Source of the DNA: an uncultured Spirochaetia bacterium
GTDB lineage: Bacteria; Spirochaetota; CALGPD01
NCBI GenBank assembly: GCA_937960625.1
Contig: CALGPD010000402.1
Location: 1 to 11,717, forward strand
Direction of reading: 5' to 3'
Length of the DNA stretch: 11,717 bases
Part shown: piece by piece, positions 4,270-11,324 of the stretch
Layout: every line of letters starts with the position of its first letter
Position numbering within the stretch: position 1 is the first letter of the stretch
Position numbers and translations under genes: made by a program
Notes under the pieces: model-generated
Seen by the model: the letters and a program-made list of their open reading frames with translations, nothing else
Told to the model about the DNA's origin: nothing
Databases searched by the model: none

Positions 4270-7035
4270 ATGAATACAAAAATCGAATTACAAAAACACC
4301 AGATTGTTAACCAGAGGTATAAAGTAATTTCTTTAATAGGCCAGGGTGGTTTTGGTAAAACATATCTGGCATGGGATGAAAAAACTCGAAAAGACGTTGT
4401 TTTAAAAGTTTTATATTTCAGTGAAGTTGAGAACTGGAAAAAACTCGAATTATTCGAAAGAGAAATATCAGTCCTGCAAAATCTTGACCATAAATTTATT
4501 CCTGACTATATCGATAGTTTTGAAACCAAGTTGAAAAATGAAACCCTATTTATTTTAGTTCAGGAATACGTTAATGGTAGCAATCTTTATGAGTACATTA
4601 AAAGCGGTAAAAAGTTTAAACTAAAACAAATATTAGAAATATTTAAAAAACTTTTAAATATATTAAAATATATTCACGGCCTTAATCCGGCAATAATCCA
4701 TAGGGATATTAATCCTAAAAACATTATAATAAATGACAAAGATGAAGTTTATCTTGTTGACTTTGGCGCGGTAGGGCATATCGTTGCAACGACTTTAGCG
4801 GCTGCGCGTTCAGATACTTTTGTTGGTACTTTAGGTTATATGCCTCCTGAGCAATTATTCGGTAAAGTTACAAAAACAACGGATATATATTCTCTCGGGG
4901 TTACTATTTTGTTTTTACTAACTGGAAAAGAACCTTCTGAATTTGAGATGATTAAGTTAAAATTAAACTTTAATCCTTATGTTGATATTCCTGAATATTT
5001 AGAAGTTATTCTTGATTTAATGCTCGAACCGGAATCCGAAGAACGTATACAGGATTCTAAAGAAATACTAAAACTGCTAAAACAAAAAAAAGAGGTTGAG
5101 GTAAAAAAAGAATCTAAACCCAAAGAAGCTAAAAGGCCTGTGGTTTTTCACAATATTACGGAAAAAAATTATAAAACACACATAAAAGATATAAAAAACC
5201 CCAAACGCCTTTTATCAACCAAAACTAGAATTCACACCAATCAATTCGGCTTTTATGGAAAACTGGTAATTGCCGGGGGTATTTTGTTTTTACTAATTTT
5301 TAGTAGCAACCGTTTTCTTTCCACCCTAAAATTTGCACAGGTTAATGCTAAAACAATGGGGGTAATAGTAATGAGGCGCCCCACCAGTGTTACTGTAAAT
5401 AAAAGAAAAGTGTACAAAATTTATTTTAAATTCGTTTATAAACAAAAAGAGTATTTTCAGTATTCATATTCCCGGAATTTTTATTATAGAAAAGGAAAAA
5501 AAGCCGTTGTTGAATTTATAAAAGAAAATCCCGCTTTCTCAAGGCTTTTAGGCAGCAGTTATAATATGCTTGGTGGTGCTTTTTCATTTTTAATTTTATT
5601 TTTAACACTAGGTACGGGAATAGTATTATATATACTTGGAATAACCAAAGGAAAACGCCGGCTTTTAATTTTATATAAAAAAGGCGTTATAACCAACGCT
5701 GGAATTTTAGATAGATCTGATACAGGATATAATACTTATGAATATTCTTACGCATTCAATAATTTAGAAAAACAAAGGATAAAAGCTTCATATGTTACTA
5801 ACCAAAAACTAGGTAAAACGGGTAGTTTAGCGCATATTATTTATCACCCCAGAACTAATTATTCTAAAATTATTGAATACGATGATGTTGTAAAAATGGC
5901 AGATACAGAAAATATGGTTGCTAATAATAAAATATTCGCGTATTATGCTTGTCATGTTCTTGCGGTTATTCTTTTAATATTCTTTATTGGAATAAATTAC
6001 GGTACATGGGTTAAAGGGTCGTACGTTTCCATAAAAAAAATAAAATATAAAAAATCTGATAAACGTAACTCAAGAAAATTTACTACATTAAAACGTCCTG
6101 ATTCTTTTGATAATGTCCAGAAGCCGCGGAAAAAGAATGCTAACAGCGCGAAATATAACGCAGAGTTGATTCTTGCGGTTAAAAATAAAGATTATATCAA
6201 AGCAAAAATTGCAATAAAAAAAGGAGCGGACGTAGATACATTTTACGGCAGCACTCCTGTTTTAATGCTTGCAATTGATATGAAAGCGTTTAATATATTT
6301 AAACTCCTTCTGGATAACGGCGCGAACCCTAATATAAAGAACGCGTATAAAGAATACGCTTTAATATACGCTTTGGTATCCCGTTATCTGCGCGCGCATA
6401 CTGCGAAATTGCTTATATCCAAAGGCGCTAACGTAAATATTAAAGATAATAGAGGTAAAACTCCATTAATGTGGGCAATAGTATACGATTTGAAAGACGT
6501 TATGAAAGAGTTGATAAAAAAAGGAGCTGATATAGAGCATAAGGATAAATATGGAAATACGGCGTTAATATATGCAGTAACGGCTAAAAATGAATTTGCT
6601 CTTAGGTTATTAATAAAAAATAAGGCAGATCTCAATACAAAAAATAAATTTGGAATTCCCGCGCTATATTATTCATTATTAAGCCGGCGCTGGTCAGAAA
6701 AGATGTCTTTGATTCTTATTAACAGCGGGGCTGATTTAAACATTCGGGATAGAAAAAATAGAACGCCTTTGATGTGTGCGGTAATAAATAGATTAAACAA
6801 TTTGGCTGAACTCATATTATCTAAAAGAGTAAATGTTAACGCAAAGGATAAAAATGGCAATACTGCGCTTCATCATGCTGTACGCAGACGAAACGCAAAG
6901 GCAATACCAATATTAATCAAACATGGAGCAGATGCTTCTATTGAAAACAACTCGGGTTCCACGCCTTTGGATTTAGCAAAACGGATTAATAACCGTCAAA
7001 TTCAAGAATTATTAATCCGCGCAGGCGCAAAATAA
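4270..7035 (+). CDS. Membrane Ser/Thr protein kinase with DUF3592-like modules and ankyrin repeats
   Basis: A 921-residue multidomain signalling protein. The Hanks-type kinase spans about residues 14-272: glycine loop GQGGFG (24-29), Lys46 in VVLKVL, helix-C Glu65, catalytic HRDINPKN with D146 and N151, DFG 164-166, activation-segment GTLGYMPPEQ ending in PPE (192-194), D205 in DIYSLG, and R259. The catalytic-loop Lys usual in HRDxKPxN Ser/Thr kinases is Asn148 here; the other catalytic residues are intact. A basic linker leads to membrane helix 1 (about 331-347). Then come a DUF3592-like module (about 356-430), helix 2 (434-457), a second similar module (470-540), helix 3 (554-577), a basic linker, and nine ankyrin repeats (about 625-921). 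The substrate is unknown. It is convergent with the lipoprotein gene, with 2 bp between stops. The kinase and ankyrin calls are firm; the DUF3592 assignment is by motif pattern only. Confidence 0.92.
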   Translation: MNTKIELQKHQIVNQRYKVISLIGQGGFGKTYLAWDEKTRKDVVLKVLYFSEVENWKKLELFEREISVLQNLDHKFIPDYIDSFETKLKNETLFILVQEYVNGSNLYEYIKSGKKFKLKQILEIFKKLLNILKYIHGLNPAIIHRDINPKNIIINDKDEVYLVDFGAVGHIVATTLAAARSDTFVGTLGYMPPEQLFGKVTKTTDIYSLGVTILFLLTGKEPSEFEMIKLKLNFNPYVDIPEYLEVILDLMLEPESEERIQDSKEILKLLKQKKEVEVKKESKPKEAKRPVVFHNITEKNYKTHIKDIKNPKRLLSTKTRIHTNQFGFYGKLVIAGGILFLLIFSSNRFLSTLKFAQVNAKTMGVIVMRRPTSVTVNKRKVYKIYFKFVYKQKEYFQYSYSRNFYYRKGKKAVVEFIKENPAFSRLLGSSYNMLGGAFSFLILFLTLGTGIVLYILGITKGKRRLLILYKKGVITNAGILDRSDTGYNTYEYSYAFNNLEKQRIKASYVTNQKLGKTGSLAHIIYHPRTNYSKIIEYDDVVKMADTENMVANNKIFAYYACHVLAVILLIFFIGINYGTWVKGSYVSIKKIKYKKSDKRNSRKFTTLKRPDSFDNVQKPRKKNANSAKYNAELILAVKNKDYIKAKIAIKKGADVDTFYGSTPVLMLAIDMKAFNIFKLLLDNGANPNIKNAYKEYALIYALVSRYLRAHTAKLLISKGANVNIKDNRGKTPLMWAIVYDLKDVMKELIKKGADIEHKDKYGNTALIYAVTAKNEFALRLLIKNKADLNTKNKFGIPALYYSLLSRRWSEKMSLILINSGADLNIRDRKNRTPLMCAVINRLNNLAELILSKRVNVNAKDKNGNTALHHAVRRRNAKAIPILIKHGADASIENNSGSTPLDLAKRINNRQIQELLIRAGAK
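6142..7032 (+). repeat. Nine ankyrin repeats at the kinase C-terminus
   Basis: Protein-level tandem repeats of about 33 residues with the TPL(M/H)xAxxx...LLxxGAdvNxkD consensus. Approximate residue spans are 625-658, 659-691, 692-726, 727-759, 760-792, 793-827, 828-860, 861-893 and 894-921. The best-conserved are the fourth (KTPLMWAI), fifth, seventh and eighth (NTALHHAV). The first lacks the TPL motif and looks like an N-cap; the last is a shortened C-cap ending at GAK. Ankyrin repeats usually bind proteins. Confidence 0.92.
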
Positions 7036-7037
7036 AA

Positions 7038-8117
7038 CTAAGGTATAATCATATCTATCACAGTTGAAACTTTGCTTTTCCCCTGTGGTTTTAATTCAAA
7101 TACATGATTTGGTTTTGAACTCATATATTCCCCACGTGTAAACCGACGGTCTCCGTTTTTATCGTAAAAAGCGTACAAGAAGTATTTTCCGGGATGAACA
7201 CCTTTTAAAGTATACGTTTTCCTGTTTGGTTTTAAAAATATATACCGGGAAATATACTTCAGGTTTTCCGGTAAATAGCGTAAACCTTTATAAAGTGAAC
7301 GCGTTGTAATTACCAGAAATACTTTTCCTTTAGCCGTTGTTTTCAATTTATTTGATATTTTATAGTTTATAGTTACTTTGCCTACAAACGGTTGTTCCTG
7401 CTCAGGGTAAGGGTCGTGTTTCTCTGATAAATAAACTGCTTCCGGAAGGTGATTGAAAGTTGTAGTAAAATCCTTGATCATAACTTTGCCCGGAAAATTT
7501 AATTTTTTTGCTGTCCGGTTTGCCGCGCTTATGTCTACTCTTTTTGCTTTCCATCGCATATGCAGTTTGGGAGGGTTTACAGTATTATACCGGCTTGTGT
7601 AAACCTGCATTGTCATTTTATTTCCGTTAAAAAACATTTCAGTATATACTCTTTTCATCCCAGCGCGAAAATCGGAAAACCTGTAATACGCTTTATTTCC
7701 CTGTTCTTTTACTTTATCAATAACCTCATATGCGATTCTGCTTTGTCCTTTAAATCCGCCGCCGTTTCTGAAAGCAAGTTTGTATTTAGCACCGTGTTTA
7801 ACAACGAAGAAAGACATAAAGTTTCTGGTATGGATATTCAACTCAGAGTTTGCGGAAACCTGCGCGGGTGAAATTGGCCTGAAATCCACAAACCATCGCA
7901 TAAAACTTCCCGCAGGTGTTCTTGAGATAACCGGCCCGTTCCACATTCCAATAAGGCGCTTTAACAATCCAAACCCTATTATTTTTCCGTAAACTTTTGT
8001 ATATGCTTTTTTACTTGTGCTGTCCTTGTTTTTTACGTTGGATGAACAACGAAGAAAAGCAAATGAAAATACAAATACTGTTATAATTAGAACTTTTTTA
8101 AAATTAAATTTTTCCAT
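7038..8117 (-). CDS. Predicted lipoprotein, function unknown
   Basis: A 359-residue exported protein I do not recognise. The basic N-terminus and hydrophobic stretch (9-22) are followed by Cys24 and then SSNVKNKDSTS, a flexible tether typical of lipoproteins. The residue before the Cys is Arg (FLRC), which is unusual for a signal peptidase II site. Residues about 45-200 are rich in alternating hydrophobic and aromatic residues, consistent with a beta fold, and include LIGMWNGPVISRTPAGSF (55-72). Residues about 245-359 resemble a carbohydrate-binding or DUF2141-like beta-sandwich: VHPGKYFLYAFYDKNGDRRF (308-326) followed by TRGEYMSS, with an acidic loop that could hold a cation. GGGG about 8 bases upstream is a weak SD. 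It converges on the kinase gene with a 2-bp gap and has its own promoter. Confidence 0.75.
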   Translation of the reverse strand: MEKFNFKKVLIITVFVFSFAFLRCSSNVKNKDSTSKKAYTKVYGKIIGFGLLKRLIGMWNGPVISRTPAGSFMRWFVDFRPISPAQVSANSELNIHTRNFMSFFVVKHGAKYKLAFRNGGGFKGQSRIAYEVIDKVKEQGNKAYYRFSDFRAGMKRVYTEMFFNGNKMTMQVYTSRYNTVNPPKLHMRWKAKRVDISAANRTAKKLNFPGKVMIKDFTTTFNHLPEAVYLSEKHDPYPEQEQPFVGKVTINYKISNKLKTTAKGKVFLVITTRSLYKGLRYLPENLKYISRYIFLKPNRKTYTLKGVHPGKYFLYAFYDKNGDRRFTRGEYMSSKPNHVFELKPQGKSKVSTVIDMIIP

Positions 8118-8148
8118 AACAACCCCGTTTGAAATTATTTACATTGTA

Positions 8149-8177
8149 ATTATAGATTGTTATTTAAATATTTTCAA
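8149..8177 (-). promoter_or_regulatory. Putative sigma-70 promoter of the lipoprotein gene
   Basis: On the minus strand, TTGAAA (8172-8177) and a perfect TATAAT (8149-8154) are separated by exactly 17 bases. The predicted start near 8142 gives a leader of about 25 bases before ATG 8117. Confidence 0.65.
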
Positions 8178-8184
8178 TAATATA

Positions 8185-8196
8185 AACAATATTGTT
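8185..8196. promoter_or_regulatory. 12-bp palindrome upstream of the lipoprotein promoter
   Basis: AACAATATTGTT is a perfect palindrome centred about 13 bp upstream of the -35 box of the minus-strand lipoprotein promoter and about 26 bp beyond the response-regulator stop. It could be an operator. Alternatively it is a weak AT-only hairpin ending the regulatory operon, followed by a T-rich stretch. Confidence 0.3.
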
Positions 8197-8222
8197 ATAA
8201 TATAATTTAGTTATGCTTGATT

Positions 8223-9554
8223 TTAGTTTATATCAAGTTCGTTTAATTTTCTGTAAAAATTATTTATATGGATATCAAGGGTTTTAGCGCATTGCTTTAA
8301 ATCATTATTGTGAAGTTTTATTTGTGTTTGGATGTATTTTTTTTCAAGTTCCTTTTTCATTTCTTTCAAAGGTAATTTTGTTTCAAATATGTTCTGTCTG
8401 CCGGAAACCTGATTTAAATCAAAGTCGTGTTCTGTTAATGTTAAATCCTCTGAGTTAATAATCCCCCGGAAAATAATATTTTTTAATTCGCGGATATTAC
8501 CGGGGTAATCAAAACGCGTTAGTTTATCCAAAGCTTGTTCTGAAAGAGTTTTTAATTTTACGTTGTTTTCATTACAGAATTTGTTAATAAAGTATTCAGC
8601 TAATGTTTTAATATCTTCCCTGCGCTCCCTTAAAGGCGGCACGTTCATTTCATATTCAGCTATCCTGTAGTATAAATCCTGCCGAAAATTACCTTTTCTA
8701 ATTTCATCGTGAATATTTCTATTGGTAGCGCATATAATTCTTACATCTATGCTTATAGGATTAGTATCTCCCAGAGGTTTGATTTCCTTTTCCTGTAAAA
8801 CCCTTAGAAGTTTAGCCTGCAATTTTATATCCATTTCGCAAATTTCATCTAAAAATATTGTGCCCTTATGTGCCTGTTCAAATAATCCGGTTTTATTTTT
8901 TTCAGCACCTGTAAACGCGCCTTTTTTATATCCAAAGAGTTCGCTTTCAACGAGATTTGCCGGCAGAGCCGCACAGTTAATTTTTACATATGGGCCGGAA
9001 TACCTGCCGGAAGAAAAATGTATTAATCCGGCAACGAGTTCCTTACCGGTTCCGTTTTCACCGTTTATAAGCACGGAAATGTTTTTTGGTGCAATCTTCT
9101 CAATTTCCTGTTTAACTTGTTCAATTTTTACGCTGTTTCCAATAATATTATATTGGCATTTTAAAGAATTTTTTACGCGTATCCCTGCTTCCTCAGCCTG
9201 AATTATTTTAGCGGCATTAGAAATTGTTACTAAAAATTTTGATCTGGAAAAAGGTTTTTCGATGAAATCATACGCACCGGTTTTTATTGCTTTTACCGCG
9301 ATTTCAATATCACTTGTGCCTGATATCATAATTACTTTAATATTTGGATTAAATTTTACTATATTCTTTAAAATTTGGATTCCGTTTTCTATTTGTAGAG
9401 AAACATCCAGTACAACAATGCGTATACCTTTTTTAAGAAGCTTTATTATATCGTTACTGTTTTTTCTTAAAACCGGCATGTAGTTTTCCGGGACAAGAAC
9501 ACTTTCGATAGATTCTAAAATTTCTTCATCATCATCAATAACGAGTATTTTCAC
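8223..9554 (-). CDS. NtrX/NtrC-like sigma-54-dependent response regulator
   Basis: A 443-residue transcription activator. The receiver domain (1-115) has acidic residues D7-D9, phosphoacceptor D50 (VVLDVS), switch residue S78 and K100. The AAA+ sigma-54 activation domain (about 135-365) has Walker A GENGTGKE (165-172), the sigma-54-contacting GAFTGA loop (212-217), Walker B GTIFLDEI (231-238), sensor I in CATN and sensor II R355 in GNIREL. The Fis-type helix-turn-helix is at about 419-442 (AKTLDIHINNFYRKLNEL). All key residues are present, so it should hydrolyse ATP and open sigma-54 promoters. Start is GTG 9554 with an AAAGGA SD about 8 bases upstream; it overlaps the histidine-kinase 3' end by 20 bases, indicating coupled translation and partnership. 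By eye I saw no clear -24/-12 promoter in this window, so its targets probably lie elsewhere. Confidence 0.95.
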   Translation of the reverse strand: MKILVIDDDEEILESIESVLVPENYMPVLRKNSNDIIKLLKKGIRIVVLDVSLQIENGIQILKNIVKFNPNIKVIMISGTSDIEIAVKAIKTGAYDFIEKPFSRSKFLVTISNAAKIIQAEEAGIRVKNSLKCQYNIIGNSVKIEQVKQEIEKIAPKNISVLINGENGTGKELVAGLIHFSSGRYSGPYVKINCAALPANLVESELFGYKKGAFTGAEKNKTGLFEQAHKGTIFLDEICEMDIKLQAKLLRVLQEKEIKPLGDTNPISIDVRIICATNRNIHDEIRKGNFRQDLYYRIAEYEMNVPPLRERREDIKTLAEYFINKFCNENNVKLKTLSEQALDKLTRFDYPGNIRELKNIIFRGIINSEDLTLTEHDFDLNQVSGRQNIFETKLPLKEMKKELEKKYIQTQIKLHNNDLKQCAKTLDIHINNFYRKLNELDIN

Positions 9555-10722
9555 TATAAAATTCCTTTGTTTTGTTAAAAACCAATTTAAATTCAGTTCC
9601 TTTATCTATAATGCTATCAACTAAAATTTTGACTTTATAATCTTTACAGATTTTTTTAACAAAATACAATCCTAATCCGGTTGAACCTTTGTAAGATGTT
9701 TTGTTCTTAAATATCCCTGCAATATTTTCTCTATTGATTCCCCTTCCGTTATCTTTTATGGAGATTTCGACTTTTCCGTTGTCCTGTTTCGAACAGATTT
9801 TAATAACTCCGTTTTTTTTATCAATAGCTTCAAATGCATTTTTTATCAGGTTTGTGATGATGACGATAAAATACGTTTTATTCATAAATATCTCAGCATT
9901 TTCATCTAACCGGCATTCAAATTTTATATCCGTGTTTTTATAAAATTTTATTTCCTCAAGAATAATTTGATCCGGGTATATTTTTTGATAATCCGGCGCA
10001 GGGAAATTAGAAAGTTGTTTTAAATCTTTTACAATTTCTTCAATTGATAACATAGTATTAAAAACCGGCTTGATCTTATTCTTAATCTCGTTGTCGAATT
10101 CTGTCACGAATTCTTCCAAACTTAGTTTTGCCGGTGTGAGTTTATTTTTAATTTCATGAACGAGAAACCCGGCAAGGTCTTTCCATGATTCATATTTTGC
10201 CTGAATTTTTTCCGTTTCAATATATTGTTTAAGTTTTTCCGCCATACTGTTAAATACGTTTGCGATATTTTTAATATCTTTTGGCCCGTTATTTTTTATT
10301 TTTATATCATAGTTTCCGTTTTCAATGCGTTTAATATTTTCTAATAATATATTCACGGGCTTATAAATCTGATTATTTAAAATAACTGAAAATAACAAAG
10401 AGATAATAAAAGACGTTACTGTTAAAATCAGAAAAGATATTTTTAATTTATTTATAATTTCAATTCTAAATACATTAAACTCTGTTATCATGGAAAGAGC
10501 ATTTTGTATTTTCAAAGCATCTTTTTGTATTTCAGTTGTTTTATTATTTATATAGGCTTTTCTGATATACTTCATGCTGATTTGCAGGCTTTTTTCAACA
10601 GATTTATTTTCCATTAATTTAAATGACTTTTTTAAATAGTAGTTGGAAATCGCAACGGATAAAATTGTTATAAAGAATAAAGAGACAAAAAAAAGAATTA
10701 ATGCCTTAATTTTTAAAGTCAT
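9535..10722 (-). CDS. NtrY-like membrane sensor histidine kinase
   Basis: A 395-residue membrane sensor kinase, partner of the adjacent response regulator. Two membrane helices (about 5-28 and 95-116) flank a small 65-residue extracytoplasmic domain. HAMP follows at about 112-168 (the IYKPVNILLENIKRIENGNYD segment). The dimerisation domain carries phosphoacceptor His189 in FLVHEIKNKLTP. The ATPase domain (about 250-385) has the N box NLIKNAFEAI (291-300), G1 DNGRGI (324-329), and G2 GSTGLGLYFVKKI (346-358). HEIKN directly after HAMP and the NtrC-type partner resemble NtrY, but the PAS domain common in NtrY between HAMP and the phosphoacceptor is absent, and the N-terminus is shorter. SD GGAG lies 7 bases upstream; the ATG abuts the previous stop (TAAATG). 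The stimulus is unknown. Confidence 0.93.
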   Translation of the reverse strand: MTLKIKALILFFVSLFFITILSVAISNYYLKKSFKLMENKSVEKSLQISMKYIRKAYINNKTTEIQKDALKIQNALSMITEFNVFRIEIINKLKISFLILTVTSFIISLLFSVILNNQIYKPVNILLENIKRIENGNYDIKIKNNGPKDIKNIANVFNSMAEKLKQYIETEKIQAKYESWKDLAGFLVHEIKNKLTPAKLSLEEFVTEFDNEIKNKIKPVFNTMLSIEEIVKDLKQLSNFPAPDYQKIYPDQIILEEIKFYKNTDIKFECRLDENAEIFMNKTYFIVIITNLIKNAFEAIDKKNGVIKICSKQDNGKVEISIKDNGRGINRENIAGIFKNKTSYKGSTGLGLYFVKKICKDYKVKILVDSIIDKGTEFKLVFNKTKEFYSENTRY

Positions 10723-11259
10723 TTATTTTCTCCGGATATTTATTAAAGAACCCCGTTTTTTAAAAACCGGAGTATAGTATGACCAGATAACCTGAGGGTT
10801 TATCTTGACATTTTTCAGTTTTGATGAATAATATATTTTAGCGGCAACATATAAAGAATAATTTGTATTTTTATCTTCGTTTTTTAATTTCATTTTTGCT
10901 TTAAATGAAGAAAACCGGTTTCTTGCTTTTTTAAAATTAGAGTATAATTTTATTTCATTTGTATTTAAGTTTTTCACTATAAATTTTCTTGTTAACAAAT
11001 TATATCTAAAAGTTTTAATTATTTTTCCTTCAATTAGTTTTTTATTGTTTTTCTTACCAAGTAATACGGAATAGTTATATTTTATTTTTAATTCTACACC
11101 GTTTTTAACAAGTTTAACAGCTTTTTTTGTAAAACTACCATTAAGTTTCATATTCAGCAAAACTGTGTTTTCCTTAGCAACGAATAAATTTAAAGTAAAA
11201 AATAAAACACTGGATATTTTTTTTGACATTTGAATTAGTGAAAAAAAGTATTCAATCAT
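10723..11259 (-). CDS. DUF4390-family exported protein
   Basis: A 178-residue probable exported protein of unknown function. An N-terminal hydrophobic stretch (about 15-28), after lysines at 13-14, looks like a signal peptide or anchor. The mature part matches the DUF4390 pattern: NGVELKIKYNYSVLLGKK, then FRYNLLTRKFIVKN and a LYSNFKKARNRF segment, then a C-terminal SYYTPVFKKR. DUF4390 genes commonly lie just upstream of NtrY-type histidine kinases, for example in Betaproteobacteria, and the same order is seen here, which strengthens the call. The ATG at 11259 is preferred because GGGAAA lies a few bases upstream; an internal ATG at residue 11 has no SD. The stop abuts the kinase start. The product is Lys-rich (high pI). 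It may modulate or assist the sensor at the membrane; this is inference. Confidence 0.68.
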   Translation of the reverse strand: MIEYFFSLIQMSKKISSVLFFTLNLFVAKENTVLLNMKLNGSFTKKAVKLVKNGVELKIKYNYSVLLGKKNNKKLIEGKIIKTFRYNLLTRKFIVKNLNTNEIKLYSNFKKARNRFSSFKAKMKLKNEDKNTNYSLYVAAKIYYSSKLKNVKINPQVIWSYYTPVFKKRGSLINIRRK

Positions 11260-11270
11260 AAAGTTTCCCG

Positions 11271-11285
11271 GTATAAAATTTATAC
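11271..11285. promoter_or_regulatory. 15-bp palindrome before the DUF4390 operon
   Basis: GTATAAA and TTTATAC flank a single central A, a perfect 7-bp inverted repeat starting 12 bp upstream of the DUF4390 ATG and sharing one base with the hairpin stem. It contains TATAAA-like sequence that could be part of a -10 element or an operator. No matching -35 is convincing. Confidence 0.3.
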
Positions 11286-11315
11286 GGTGCTCTTTTGAAA
11301 ATCAATAGAGCACCG
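11285..11315 (-). terminator. GC-rich hairpin between the outer-membrane gene and DUF4390
   Basis: A 9-bp perfect stem (CGGTGCTCT 11285-11293, AGAGCACCG 11307-11315) with a 13-base loop begins 9 bases after the TAA of the upstream gene. On the minus strand it is followed by TATAAATTTTAT, a poor U-tract. It is a likely terminator or attenuator between the two transcription units; an mRNA-stabilising hairpin is the alternative. Confidence 0.6.
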
Positions 11316-11324
11316 GTAATTATA

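Noticed and set aside
6384..6860. Minus-strand ORFs within the ankyrin region
   Set aside because: They are antisense to the repetitive ankyrin codons; repeat-derived open frames of this kind are expected by chance.
6142..7032. Ankyrin-encoding DNA as a recombining nucleotide repeat
   Set aside because: The repeat units are diverged at DNA level and share only the protein consensus, so there is no sign of recent expansion.
7560..8205. Three short plus-strand ORFs opposite the lipoprotein gene and its promoter
   Set aside because: They have no SD or motif and lie antisense to a gene with a clear signal peptide and promoter.
8722..9201. A 159-codon plus-strand ORF antisense to the response regulator
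   Set aside because: It mirrors the conserved AAA+ domain on the other strand and has no recognisable motif.
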